This document shows positions 18,098 to 27,840 of a DNA stretch of 64,000 bases, piece by piece (position 1 is the stretch's first letter; the number at the start of each line of letters is the position of its first letter). The position numbers were made by a program, and so were the translations under genes. Below the pieces are notes generated by a model. The model saw nothing but the letters and a program-made list of their open reading frames with translations, ran no database searches and was not told the DNA's origin. The DNA is from Phyllobacterium lublinensis. GTDB lineage: Bacteria > Pseudomonadota > Alphaproteobacteria > Rhizobiales > Rhizobiaceae. The stretch is from positions 1 to 64,000 of the forward strand of contig NZ_JAIUDQ010000012.1 of assembly GCF_020164435.1 (NCBI RefSeq), in the 5' to 3' direction.

Positions 18098-18484
18098 ATG
18101 CTAGAGAATTCCACAGCACCATCTTCTCTGATAGCTACGGCGGACGATGCCACTAATATACGGATTTTTGAAATGCAGATTGAGAGCCAGTCGGAAGTCA
18201 GTGGAATTAGTGTCACCTACAATCCCGACCTGGCTAGCCGCAAGCGTCCGCTTGTGGCGGTAGGCAGGCAAATCGATCATGTCGTGATTGTGGACTATCC
18301 TATCGCCTCCTCTAGCCTGTGCCAGCGGGCTGTGCTCGACTTCGTTGGCGGTATGCAGGAGGAAGTGTTCCCAGGCTGCGTCGATATTGAGTGGGGTTTG
18401 CATGCCCGACACGCAAAGATGATGTCGCTCGGCGTTTTTGACGGACTCGTTGGCTGGATCGGGAAGAAGGCCGGCAATGATTGA
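18098..18484 (+). pseudogene. Collapsed GT2 rhamnosyltransferase remnant (internal deletion)
   Basis: This 128-codon frame joins two ends of a family 2 rhamnosyltransferase. ISVTYNPD...QIDHVVIVDY (from about 18206) matches the usual IVTYNPD...QVDHVVIVDNGS N-terminus. FPGCVDIEWGLHARHAKMMSLGVFDG (about 18367-18445) matches the C-terminal VDIEWCLRA-type acceptor region. Judging from family layout, over 100 residues between them are missing, including the central DXD region, so it should be inactive. The frame is otherwise open, meaning the deletion was in frame or recent. It lies just upstream of an intact GT2 gene and beside the rhamnose operon. The family match is from motif recognition, not a search. 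Confidence 0.6.
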
Positions 18485-19304
18485 ACCGAACGGCATTGCA
18501 AGGGAAGCAGAGTGCGAAATTTCGATCTGCATCGTCATCTTCAAACCCGACAGGGTGGTGCTCGAGAGAACCCTTGTCAGTCTCCGGAATGCGCTCGCTC
18601 GTCTGTCGCCGCGACTGGCCAGGCTTTATATCGTCGACAACTCGGCGGAGCTTTCCGATCATGACTGGCTACGCGAAATGTTGCGGGGTTTGACATATGA
18701 GATAATAGCGGGGCACGGCAATGTCGGTTTCGGCTCGGCGAACAACATGGTTCTGGACCGTATTGGCAAATTCCATCTTGTGCTCAATCCGGATGTCGAA
18801 ATGGAGCCAGAAGCACTGGAGCATGGACTGGCATTCATGCTGGACAATCCGGACTGCGGACTTTCTACGCCCGAGGCGTTCAACCCGGATGGCAGCAAGC
18901 AATACCTTTGCAAACGATATCCTGCGGTCTTCGACCTGCTCTTGCGCGGATTCGCCCCGAGCTGGGTCAGGGACTACTTTTGTGATCGCCTGCAAAGGTA
19001 TGAGATGCGTGACCAGGCTGCCGACATTGTCGGTTGGGATCCGCCAATCGTCAGCGGATGTTTCATGCTGTTTCGCGGCGATGTGTTTCGAAAGTTGAAC
19101 GGCTTTGATCCGCGCTATTTCCTCTATTTCGAAGATTTCGACGTTTCGCTTCGCACGGGCAAAGTATCACGCATCGCCTATGTGCCTGCGATCAGGATCG
19201 TCCATGGAGGCGGAAATGCGGCGCGCAAAGGCCCTTGGCACATCTGGCAATTTGCCCGGTCGGCGGCGATCTTCTATTCAACCTATCCGTTGAAATTCTT
19301 TTGA
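18477..19304 (+). CDS. Glycosyltransferase family 2 (WbbL-type, probable rhamnosyltransferase)
   Basis: 275 residues from the ATG at 18477, with GAAGAAGG upstream. The GT-A core runs ICIVIFKPDRVVLERTLVSL, LYIVDNSAEL, GNVGFGSANNM, then LVLNPDVEME (the DXD-like metal site), and ends with FDPRYFLYFEDFDVSLRTGK, the ED motif of the WbbL subgroup, and IVHGGG. Such enzymes add L-rhamnose or similar 6-deoxyhexoses to lipid-linked glycans on the cytoplasmic side of the membrane. It overlaps the end of the collapsed GT2 remnant by 8 nt. Its neighbours make dTDP-L-rhamnose and GDP-rhamnose, so the donor is probably one of these. Confidence 0.85.
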   Translation: MIEPNGIAREAECEISICIVIFKPDRVVLERTLVSLRNALARLSPRLARLYIVDNSAELSDHDWLREMLRGLTYEIIAGHGNVGFGSANNMVLDRIGKFHLVLNPDVEMEPEALEHGLAFMLDNPDCGLSTPEAFNPDGSKQYLCKRYPAVFDLLLRGFAPSWVRDYFCDRLQRYEMRDQAADIVGWDPPIVSGCFMLFRGDVFRKLNGFDPRYFLYFEDFDVSLRTGKVSRIAYVPAIRIVHGGGNAARKGPWHIWQFARSAAIFYSTYPLKFF

Positions 19305-19331
19305 TATGTGCCTGCGTTGTTGCCGCGGTCC

Positions 19332-20303
19332 TCAGACCGCGTTGATTTTTATGCGTTCGCGCCAATAGTCGAGCAAGTCAGCAAGCACTTCCTGTATCGA
19401 ATAGTGCGGCTGCCAACCTGTCAAACCAATGAGTTTGGCATTCGCTCCACTTGCCATCGCAATATCTGACGGCCGGAGCCTGTCGCGCGCCACATGAATT
19501 TCAAATAAGGCCGTCGACAGGCGTTGCAGCTCGTCCAGCAGGTCGGACAGGCGATAGCTTTGCCCAGATGAAATATTCACGATCACCCGTTCACCCAGCC
19601 CGCTGCCAGCCTCTATTAATGACAGATAGGCAGAAACGACATCTCGAACGTGTAGAAAGTCGCGTCGCGCCGACAGGTCGCCAACGTCAATACGGGGCTG
19701 CTGGATACCGGCCTCAATGCGGGCAATCTGCGCCGCGAATGAGGGGAGGACAAAGCGCTCGTCCTGCCTTGGCCCCGTATGGTTGAATGGCCGTGCGATG
19801 ATCAATTTGGAGGTGGCTGGCAAAATCTGTTCGAATGCCTGCTCTGCATCGCACTTGGACCGGCCGTAGGCACTTAGCGGCTCCAGGGCCGAGTCTTCAT
19901 CCACGGTGCCGCTCTTGAAGCTGGCCCCGTAAACTTCTGAGCTGCTGGTAAACAAGACTGTGGCCCCAGGTACATGCCGCGAAAGGCTTCGTGCCAGATT
20001 TGCACTACCGTCAGCATTGACCCGAGTCGTCAGATCCTGATCACTGATGCTTGCGGCGACAGAAGCCTGAGCGGCCAGATGAACGACGAGGTCGGGTTGG
20101 CAAAGATCAACTGCCCTTTCAACTGCTTCCGTGTCCTGCAAATCTGCCTGCACGACATCCCAACCTACAGCGTTATGCTCACCTGAATTTTGTACCAGCA
20201 GCGCACGCTTGGCCTCCGGATAAGCTTTCGCCAATGCGGGAGCAAGATAACTCCCGACGAATCCGGTGCCACCCGTCAGAAGTATACGCTGGTATTCAGT
20301 CAT
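19332..20303 (-). CDS. rmd: NAD-dependent epimerase/dehydratase, GDP-4-keto-6-deoxymannose reductase-like
   Basis: 323-residue extended short-chain dehydrogenase. LLTGGTGFVGSYLAPAL binds the cofactor; VHLAAQASVAAS, FTSSSEVYGASF and AYGRSKCDAEQ carry the Ser and Tyr/Lys of catalysis; RPFNHTGPRQDERFVLPSFA is a signature shared by Rmd/RMD reductases. It lies 39 nt after gmd in the same operon. Rmd reduces GDP-4-keto-6-deoxy-D-mannose to GDP-D-rhamnose. The Gmd pairing is the main reason for the call; GDP-6-deoxytalose formation is an alternative. Confidence 0.8.
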   Translation of the reverse strand: MTEYQRILLTGGTGFVGSYLAPALAKAYPEAKRALLVQNSGEHNAVGWDVVQADLQDTEAVERAVDLCQPDLVVHLAAQASVAASISDQDLTTRVNADGSANLARSLSRHVPGATVLFTSSSEVYGASFKSGTVDEDSALEPLSAYGRSKCDAEQAFEQILPATSKLIIARPFNHTGPRQDERFVLPSFAAQIARIEAGIQQPRIDVGDLSARRDFLHVRDVVSAYLSLIEAGSGLGERVIVNISSGQSYRLSDLLDELQRLSTALFEIHVARDRLRPSDIAMASGANAKLIGLTGWQPHYSIQEVLADLLDYWRERIKINAV

Positions 20304-20342
20304 GATTGGTCCGCAAGCTAATGTCTGGATCTTGAGGCAAAA

Positions 20343-21623
<1,281 letters not shown>

Positions 21624-22775
21624 ATGTCATCATCCTTACCCGCACGACATATTGGCCTCGACCACATCAGGGCTCTTGCGGCGCTGATGGTCTTCAGCTG
21701 GCATTTCACACACTATGCGACCGGTTACCCGGTGCCCTTCGAGGGCGCACCATCGATCTTCTTCCTGTCTGTTTTTGACGAGGGTCACACTGGGGTCGCC
21801 CTGTTCATGACACTCAGCGGATACCTGTTTGCGAAAATATTGGCGGGCCAGCAAATCAACTATGGCGCATTCCTTCTGCGGCGATTTCTTCGCTTGATGC
21901 CGCTGTTGCTGGTGATGCTGTTGCTCGTGGGCGTTCAGCAATACCTGGCGGGCAATAGTGTAATGGATTATGGTCGCTCTCTTCCAATTGGATTGATAAC
22001 GCCGACCTTGCCGAATGGTGGATGGTCGTTGACGGTGGAGTTCCATTTCTATCTGATATTGCCGTTGCTGCTGCTTCTATGCCGCAAATCGCCCTTTCTG
22101 CTGCTTGCAGTTCTTTTGGCTGCAGTGGTTTTCCGGGTCTATCTATATGGCCGGAACGGCACGATATTCTGGCCCGCCTATTGGACTATCGTTGGGCGAA
22201 TAGACCAGTTTCTACTCGGTATTCTAGCTTATCATTATCGGAAAAAGTTCATCGGCAGGCACGTACTGGCCGGCGCGGCAATCGCCGGTTTTTGTCTGTT
22301 CTACTGGTATTTCGACCGGATTGGCGGATTTTACAGGATCGATGGATATCCGTCGCCAACACCGCTCTGGATCATCATTCCGACTATCGAGGGCGCTTTT
22401 TTTGGCTTGCTGATCGCCTATTACGATTATTCGTTCGACCATTCGGCGGGCTTATTCTCACGCTTTATCGCAAGGATCGGCGAATACTCCTACTCCATGT
22501 ACTTGTTACATTTTTTTGTAGTGTTCGCGATGGCGGATTACGTCCACCGACACATTATGGATATTTCGTATTTTTACACTGGGCAGGTATGGGCAGTCAT
22601 CTGTTTCCTCCTATTGGTTCCCTTCACCTATCTAAGCTACGTCTGGTTTGAAAGGCCGTTCATGAGGATACGCGTTCCATACACGCGGGCACGGGCTACA
22701 GCGCGGGAGGAGTACCAGATAGCTCCCTGTGGAGCCGGGGAACCGGCCTTGGAAAGTCCCGGGCTGCGGCAATAA
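21624..22775 (+). CDS. Acyltransferase 3 (OafA/NodX-type) membrane protein
   Basis: 383 residues with about ten membrane segments. The N-terminal motif [22 protein letters not shown] has the Arg and the His expected in acyltransferase-3 proteins, and [16 protein letters not shown] plus [13 protein letters not shown] follow with the conserved R-x-R-x-x-R/P pattern. The C-terminus holds [14 protein letters not shown]. These enzymes O-acetylate or otherwise O-acylate sugars of O-antigens and other glycans at the inner membrane. I start at ATG 21624; GTG 21618 would add two residues. It is divergent from gmd and about 106 nt upstream of rfbF. A broken relative lies at 42526-43540. Confidence 0.9.
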   Translation: MSSSLPARHIGLDHIRALAALMVFSWHFTHYATGYPVPFEGAPSIFFLSVFDEGHTGVALFMTLSGYLFAKILAGQQINYGAFLLRRFLRLMPLLLVMLLLVGVQQYLAGNSVMDYGRSLPIGLITPTLPNGGWSLTVEFHFYLILPLLLLLCRKSPFLLLAVLLAAVVFRVYLYGRNGTIFWPAYWTIVGRIDQFLLGILAYHYRKKFIGRHVLAGAAIAGFCLFYWYFDRIGGFYRIDGYPSPTPLWIIIPTIEGAFFGLLIAYYDYSFDHSAGLFSRFIARIGEYSYSMYLLHFFVVFAMADYVHRHIMDISYFYTGQVWAVICFLLLVPFTYLSYVWFERPFMRIRVPYTRARATAREEYQIAPCGAGEPALESPGLRQ

Positions 22776-22881
22776 GAGCCACTGGTTCTGGAGGCATCAC
22801 GCCACAGATGTGACTGTTTTGTTGTATCTCCAGTTTAACTTGCTTATAGGCATAAGCTGGAAGGTCGTTAGAGGAGCCCAC

Positions 22882-23649
22882 ATGAAAGCGGTAATTTTGG
22901 CCGGTGGTTTGGGAACGCGGATCAGCGAAGAGACGAGTTCTCGCCCGAAGCCCATGATCGAAGTCGGGAATCGGCCTATTCTTTGGCATATCATGAAGAT
23001 TTACTCTCACCATGGCATCAATGATTTCATCGTGTGCTGCGGCTATAAGGGCTATGTAATCAAGGAATATTTCGCCAATTACTTCCTTCACATGTCGGAT
23101 GTCACATTCGACATGCAAAACAACAAGATGGAGGTTCTGCAAAACTCCGCCGAGCCTTGGCGCGTCAGCCTGGTTGATACAGGCGAAGCGACCATGACCG
23201 GCGGAAGGCTCAGGCGGGTCCGTGACTATCTTGGTGATGAGGACTTCTGCTTCACTTATGGTGATGGAGTAGGTGACATCGATATCACTGCCCTCGTTGC
23301 CTTTCACAGGGAACAGGGACGTCTGGCAACGCTCACTGCGACGCAGCCCCCCGGGCGGTTTGGCTCACTCGCGCTGGATGGCCATAAAATCCAAAGCTTC
23401 CAGGAAAAGCCGCAAGGCGACGGCGGATGGATCAATGGTGGTTTCTTTGTTCTGTCTCCCAAGGTGATTGACTACATCGATGGGGATACCAGCATATGGG
23501 AGCGTGAACCGCTGGAGACGCTGGCGAAGGAGCAACAGCTCAACGCCTGGTTCCATCATGGATTCTGGCAGCCGATGGATACGCTGCGGGACAAAAACCA
23601 TCTCGAAGAACTATGGGCGTCTGGTCAGGCACCCTGGAAGAGCTGGTAG
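22882..23649 (+). CDS. rfbF: Glucose-1-phosphate cytidylyltransferase
   Basis: 255 residues, the standard length. [18 protein letters not shown] is the nucleotidyltransferase signature, [20 protein letters not shown] follows, [11 protein letters not shown] is the metal-binding block, and [13 protein letters not shown] and [11 protein letters not shown] close the protein. It makes CDP-glucose from glucose 1-phosphate and CTP, the entry to CDP-6-deoxyhexoses. The ATG at 22882 has GAGGAG upstream. It is followed after 5 nt by rfbG. Confidence 0.96.
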   Translation: MKAVILAGGLGTRISEETSSRPKPMIEVGNRPILWHIMKIYSHHGINDFIVCCGYKGYVIKEYFANYFLHMSDVTFDMQNNKMEVLQNSAEPWRVSLVDTGEATMTGGRLRRVRDYLGDEDFCFTYGDGVGDIDITALVAFHREQGRLATLTATQPPGRFGSLALDGHKIQSFQEKPQGDGGWINGGFFVLSPKVIDYIDGDTSIWEREPLETLAKEQQLNAWFHHGFWQPMDTLRDKNHLEELWASGQAPWKSW

Positions 23650-23654
23650 AGAGC

Positions 23655-24722
23655 ATGTTCAATAATATCTATCGCGGCCGCCGGGTCCTTATAACCGGAC
23701 ATACCGGCTTCAAGGGAAGCTGGTTGACACTTTGGTTGCAGCAGCTGGGCGCCAACGTTACCGGCGTCGCGCTGGCTCCCGAGGCGGAGCCCAATCACTG
23801 GGCCTTGTTGAACCTCGAACACCAATCGCATTTCATCGACATTCGTGATGAGAACGCCCTGCGTCAGGTAGTGGTGCAGGCCAATCCGGAGATCGTGTTC
23901 CATCTCGCGGCGCAACCGCTTGTCCGCAGGTCCTATGCTCAACCGGTGGAAACGTTCGCAACGAACATCATGGGAACGGCCAATCTGCTGAACATATGCC
24001 GATCCCTCAACGATCTTGCTGCAATAGTCGTTGTTACTACCGACAAGTGCTACGAGAACAAGGAATGGGTCTGGGGTTACCGGGAGATTGATCCTCTGGG
24101 TGGCCACGATCCCTACAGCGCATCGAAAGCAGGCACGGAGATTGTTGCTGCGAGCTTCCGGCGCTCATTCTTCAATACGCCAGGTGGAACCTTACTGGCA
24201 ACGGCGCGAGCGGGTAACGTGATAGGTGGAGGCGACTGGTCAGACGACCGGCTCATTCCCGACCTTGTGCGTGCCATTGCCGGGCAGCAAGCGCTCGAAA
24301 TCAGATCACCGAAGTCGACGCGGCCGTGGCAACATGTTCTGGAATGTCTTTCAGGGTATCTTATGCTCGGTCAAACGCTTGTGGAGCGAGACGGTTCTGC
24401 CGCAGACGCATGGAATTTCGGCCCCGATCGGGAAGGCAACAGAACAGTCGAGGCTTTGTTGACTGCGCTTGCGCGAGATTGGCCCAACGTCAAATGGCGC
24501 CTGAGCGAGGACGTCCATCCTCACGAGGCACAGTTGTTGCAGCTGGATAGCAGCAAATCTCGCCAATTGCTCAAATGGCAGCCGGTGTGGACCTTTGAAG
24601 AGGGGGTGAACGTAACCGCTGAATGGTACCGGTCATGGCTGGAAGACCGCACGGTCGCGAGTGAGACCCAACTCAATGCCTACCAGGCCCTGGCAAAACA
24701 GCGGGAGCTGGCTTGGGCATAG
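23655..24722 (+). CDS. rfbG: CDP-glucose 4,6-dehydratase
   Basis: 355 residues. VLITGHTGFKGSWLTLWL binds NAD, FHLAAQPLVRRSYAQP is the family block, VVTTDKCYENKEW holds the catalytic Thr-Asp-Lys set, and DPYSASKAGTEI the Tyr and Lys. It converts CDP-glucose to CDP-4-keto-6-deoxyglucose. It starts 5 nt after rfbF and precedes the C-methyltransferase gene by 60 nt. No rfbH (CDP-6-deoxy-4-keto-glucose 3-dehydrase) is present, so a 3,6-dideoxyhexose is not the expected product. Confidence 0.95.
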   Translation: MFNNIYRGRRVLITGHTGFKGSWLTLWLQQLGANVTGVALAPEAEPNHWALLNLEHQSHFIDIRDENALRQVVVQANPEIVFHLAAQPLVRRSYAQPVETFATNIMGTANLLNICRSLNDLAAIVVVTTDKCYENKEWVWGYREIDPLGGHDPYSASKAGTEIVAASFRRSFFNTPGGTLLATARAGNVIGGGDWSDDRLIPDLVRAIAGQQALEIRSPKSTRPWQHVLECLSGYLMLGQTLVERDGSAADAWNFGPDREGNRTVEALLTALARDWPNVKWRLSEDVHPHEAQLLQLDSSKSRQLLKWQPVWTFEEGVNVTAEWYRSWLEDRTVASETQLNAYQALAKQRELAWA

Positions 24723-24782
24723 CTGATTTCTATCCGCTTATAGTTTAAATCGAATTCTCTTGGATTGTTTAGGAAGAGCCAT

Positions 24783-26006
24783 ATGAGATGTCGTCACTGC
24801 GAAACTGAACTCGAACACGTATTTCTGGACTTGGGATTTGCACCACCATCCAATGCATATTTGACCGCAGCCAAACTGCGTGCACCCGAAACAACATATC
24901 CGCTCAAACTGTTTGTTTGTGATGAGTGCTGGCTTGTGCAGACGGAAGACTATGCCGAAGCCGGTGACCTTTTCTCAAGCGACTATGCCTATTTCTCATC
25001 GACATCGAAGAGCTGGCTGGATCATTCGGCGCGCTACGCGGACATGATTACTGAGCGTCTTGGTTTGACGAAGGGCAGTTTCGTTATCGAAATTGCTTCG
25101 AATGATGGATATCTGCTCAAGAATTTTGTCGCCAAGGAAATTCCTTGTCTTGGCATTGAGCCGACCCACAGCACCGCAGATGCCGCAGAGAAACTTGGCG
25201 TTCCGGTCCTGCGCGAATTTTTCGGCGTGACGACGGCTACTTCGCTTGTGAATCGGGGTCAGACCGCAGATCTCATTTGCGGCAACAATGTCTATGCCCA
25301 TGTCCCTGATATCAACGATTTCACGCGAGGCCTGAAAACAGCGCTTAAAAAGGACGGGACGATAACACTCGAATTTCCGCATCTCATGCGACTCATCGAG
25401 CAAAACCAGTTTGACACCGTATACCATGAGCATTTCTCTTATCTGTCCCTTATGGCCGTCCAGCGCATATTCGAAGCTTCCGGGTTGCGCATTTGGGATG
25501 TGGAAGAGCTGCCGACGCACGGCGGCAGCCTTCGGATATATGGCTGCCACGCGGAAGATGAACGCCCGACCAATGCGCATGTCGGCGAAATTCTTGATCA
25601 GGAGGCTACCGCAGGACTTGGGAACCTTGCAATTTACAAGGACTTCCAGGCCAAGGCCGACAAGGTCAAGGACGATTTCGTCGCCTTTCTCATTGAGCAA
25701 AAACGCGCCGGGAAGACCGTGGCCGCCTACGGCGCTGCAGCAAAAGGTAATACCCTGCTCAACTATGGCGGTGTAAAGCACGATCTCATCGCATTCGTAT
25801 GCGATGCTGCACCTTCCAAGCAGGACAAGTTCATGCCTGGAAGCCATCTCCCGATAATGACGCCGTCTGCATTGTCGGAGCAAAAACCTGATTATGTGGT
25901 GATTCTGCCGTGGAATATCGCGGCTGAAGTAAGACAGCAGCAAAAGCAGATCGCAGATTGGGGCGGTCAGTTTGTAACGGCCGTACCTCAGCTAACGGTT
26001 ATATGA
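24783..26006 (+). CDS. Sugar C-methyltransferase, SAM-dependent (TylCIII/NovU-like)
   Basis: 407 residues in three parts. An N-terminal zinc-binding domain has MRCRHCETELE and FVCDECWLVQ (four cysteines in two CxxC pairs). A class I SAM domain follows (FVIEIASNDGYLLKNF at about 103-118, with the NNVYAHVPDINDF block). The C-terminal domain has KTVAAYGAAAKGNTLLNY. This layout is that of nucleotide-sugar C-methyltransferases that add a methyl to a carbon next to a keto group. Coming straight after rfbF and rfbG, it probably methylates CDP-4-keto-6-deoxyglucose, most likely at C3. The start at 24783 follows AGGAAGAG. The donor sugar and carbon position are inference. Confidence 0.85.
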   Translation: MRCRHCETELEHVFLDLGFAPPSNAYLTAAKLRAPETTYPLKLFVCDECWLVQTEDYAEAGDLFSSDYAYFSSTSKSWLDHSARYADMITERLGLTKGSFVIEIASNDGYLLKNFVAKEIPCLGIEPTHSTADAAEKLGVPVLREFFGVTTATSLVNRGQTADLICGNNVYAHVPDINDFTRGLKTALKKDGTITLEFPHLMRLIEQNQFDTVYHEHFSYLSLMAVQRIFEASGLRIWDVEELPTHGGSLRIYGCHAEDERPTNAHVGEILDQEATAGLGNLAIYKDFQAKADKVKDDFVAFLIEQKRAGKTVAAYGAAAKGNTLLNYGGVKHDLIAFVCDAAPSKQDKFMPGSHLPIMTPSALSEQKPDYVVILPWNIAAEVRQQQKQIADWGGQFVTAVPQLTVI

Positions 26007-26017
26007 CCTTAAGCGCG

Positions 26018-26055
26018 CTTCGCTGGTGATCGCAAAGTTTAGGTCACCAGCGAAG
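26018..26055. terminator. Probable bidirectional terminator hairpin
   Basis: CTTCGCTGGTGA (26018-26029) pairs perfectly with TCACCAGCGAAG (26044-26055) over a 14-nt loop. It sits between the convergent C-methyltransferase and GT2 genes, and its right arm includes the last codons and stop of the GT2 gene. There is no clear T-run on either side, so whether it ends transcription on its own is uncertain. Confidence 0.5.
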
Positions 26056-27807
26056 TACCGAGCAATCAGTTCGATTCTTCGGTAGCCGCGGATTGTAATA
26101 AGGGTCGGCTTTGACCTGGGCACGCCAACGCGACAGGAAGTGTTGTCTATCCAATTCATCTACTTCCCTCCTCGCCAACGACGATCCTTCGAAATGATAG
26201 AGCGAGGCAAATGGAGTATAGACGACGCGATAACCTGCAGCACCAAGTCTCAAACAGAAATCTATATCGTTGTAGTCTACCCTCAGATTTCGGTCGAACA
26301 TTCCGACTTCCCGCACAAGACTCATACGTGTGGCCAGGACTGCACCCGTAACGGCTGAATAGTTCCGGATAAGATGGGTAAAGCCGCAATATCCGACCTC
26401 AGCTGCTGGCTGATTATGAAAAATGTGCGTCGTTAAACCGTTTACACCCATGACCACCCCGGCATGCTGCAACCTGTTGTTCGGATAGAGAAGCTGAGCT
26501 CCTACAGCGCCGACGTCAGGACGACGCGAGAACGAGAGTAGCGCCTCGATCCAGTCGGGTGAAATCACTTCAATATCGTCATTGAGAATGATGACGTCTT
26601 CTGTCGTCACGAGCCCGAAGCCATGGTTCATTTTGTCGGGAAAATTGAACGTCCCTTGTGAAGCGTACTGAGCGACGGTCACTCCCGCTTTGACAAAGCG
26701 CTCTCGGACATCGGCCGGCAGGCGACCATTGTCCAGAACGATGATCCGGAAGTTTCTGAATGTTGAACGTTCGAGGATGCTCGTTATTGAATGTTCGACA
26801 AGCAGGATGTCGCCATGCCCTTCAACTTCCCGCGCACGACTGTCCGTCAGCATCAACAGCGTAACCGGTCGTGACGGATCAACAGGCCATTTGACGCGAT
26901 AGCTCCCCGGGAACAGACCATCGACAACTTCGGCGTGGGGCTCCTGGCTCTGTACAAAATCCGCAACAGCGCGCTTTGCATTGATCAACGCGGTGGGTTT
27001 TGCATCAACAACGGCTGCGGCCGAACCCGGAATCTTTCGCCAATGGTAAAGCACCTGTGGAATGTGGACAACACGCCTTGCCTTCGATGTGGCACGCAAG
27101 GCCAGATCATAGTCCTGAGCACCGGTGTACGCGTCCCGCAGACCGCCCAACTTCAGGAAGAGGGACTTTCTGATCACCATGAAGTGCAACACATACATGA
27201 CCGACAGAAGATGTTCCGGTGACCAGTCAGGCTTCAGATATGGCTCGCTGCGGCTGCCATCAGTCTCGATCTTGTCTTCATCGGTATAGAGAACATCGAC
27301 GTCCGGGTTGTCCTCAATTGCCTGCACGACGAATTGAAGCGCATTGGGGTCCAATGTGTCGTCATGGTCAAGGAAGGCTACAAAATTGCCTGTCGCGAAT
27401 TCCGCCGCAAGATTGGTAGCGCCAGCGATATGGAGGTTCTTCGGTGACCGGACAATTTTGATGCGTGGGTCTATGCCGCGATATTTTTCGAGAACCTCCG
27501 CTGTCTCGCCCGCGTCTGAACAATCATCGCAAAGGCACAGCTCCCAGTTGGGATAGGTCTGGTCAAGGACCGAATTGATCGCCTCCTCCAACACCTGTGG
27601 TGGCGTGTTGTAGACTGGCACGAGAACACTGATGCGAATGTCGCTTGAGGTCAAAGCGCGCAGATATTTGGAGGGTGAATCAATGGGGCTTTCCGGGCGT
27701 GATAGGAGTCCGGTAACGACATTTTTAGCCTGTTGAATTGCCGTTCGCAGGCCCATTGTACGAGCAACCGCGAGAAATCTGCGTGCAAGATGGAGAATCC
27801 GTCTCAT
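26044..27807 (-). CDS. Glycosyltransferase with two family 2 domains
   Basis: 587 residues. A first GT-A domain (about 58-290) runs ISVLVPVYNTPPQVLEEAIN, LCLCDDCSD, FVAFLDHDDTLDPNAL (metal-binding DHDD) and TDEDKIE. A second (about 320-560) has FRIIVLDNG, VIILNDDIEVISPDWIEALL and YNDIDFCLRLG. Two active sites in one chain suggest successive or alternating sugar additions in O-antigen assembly. It is the last gene of the minus-strand transport/assembly operon, 33 nt after the large RgpF-type protein. Donor and linkage are not readable. Confidence 0.85.
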   Translation of the reverse strand: MRRILHLARRFLAVARTMGLRTAIQQAKNVVTGLLSRPESPIDSPSKYLRALTSSDIRISVLVPVYNTPPQVLEEAINSVLDQTYPNWELCLCDDCSDAGETAEVLEKYRGIDPRIKIVRSPKNLHIAGATNLAAEFATGNFVAFLDHDDTLDPNALQFVVQAIEDNPDVDVLYTDEDKIETDGSRSEPYLKPDWSPEHLLSVMYVLHFMVIRKSLFLKLGGLRDAYTGAQDYDLALRATSKARRVVHIPQVLYHWRKIPGSAAAVVDAKPTALINAKRAVADFVQSQEPHAEVVDGLFPGSYRVKWPVDPSRPVTLLMLTDSRAREVEGHGDILLVEHSITSILERSTFRNFRIIVLDNGRLPADVRERFVKAGVTVAQYASQGTFNFPDKMNHGFGLVTTEDVIILNDDIEVISPDWIEALLSFSRRPDVGAVGAQLLYPNNRLQHAGVVMGVNGLTTHIFHNQPAAEVGYCGFTHLIRNYSAVTGAVLATRMSLVREVGMFDRNLRVDYNDIDFCLRLGAAGYRVVYTPFASLYHFEGSSLARREVDELDRQHFLSRWRAQVKADPYYNPRLPKNRTDCSVLRW

Positions 27808-27840
27808 GAGTTTCTTTCAAGTTTATGGGTGGAGACCGTC

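Noticed and set aside
18101-18544. 147-codon minus-strand frame opposite the collapsed GT2 gene
   Set aside because: Glycosyltransferase motifs are on the plus strand; the minus product has none.
24783-26006. Alternative reading as a methyltransferase of small aromatic compounds
   Set aside because: The N-terminal CxxC pairs and the C-terminal KTVAAYGAAAKGN region, plus rfbFG next to it, fit sugar C-methyltransferases better.
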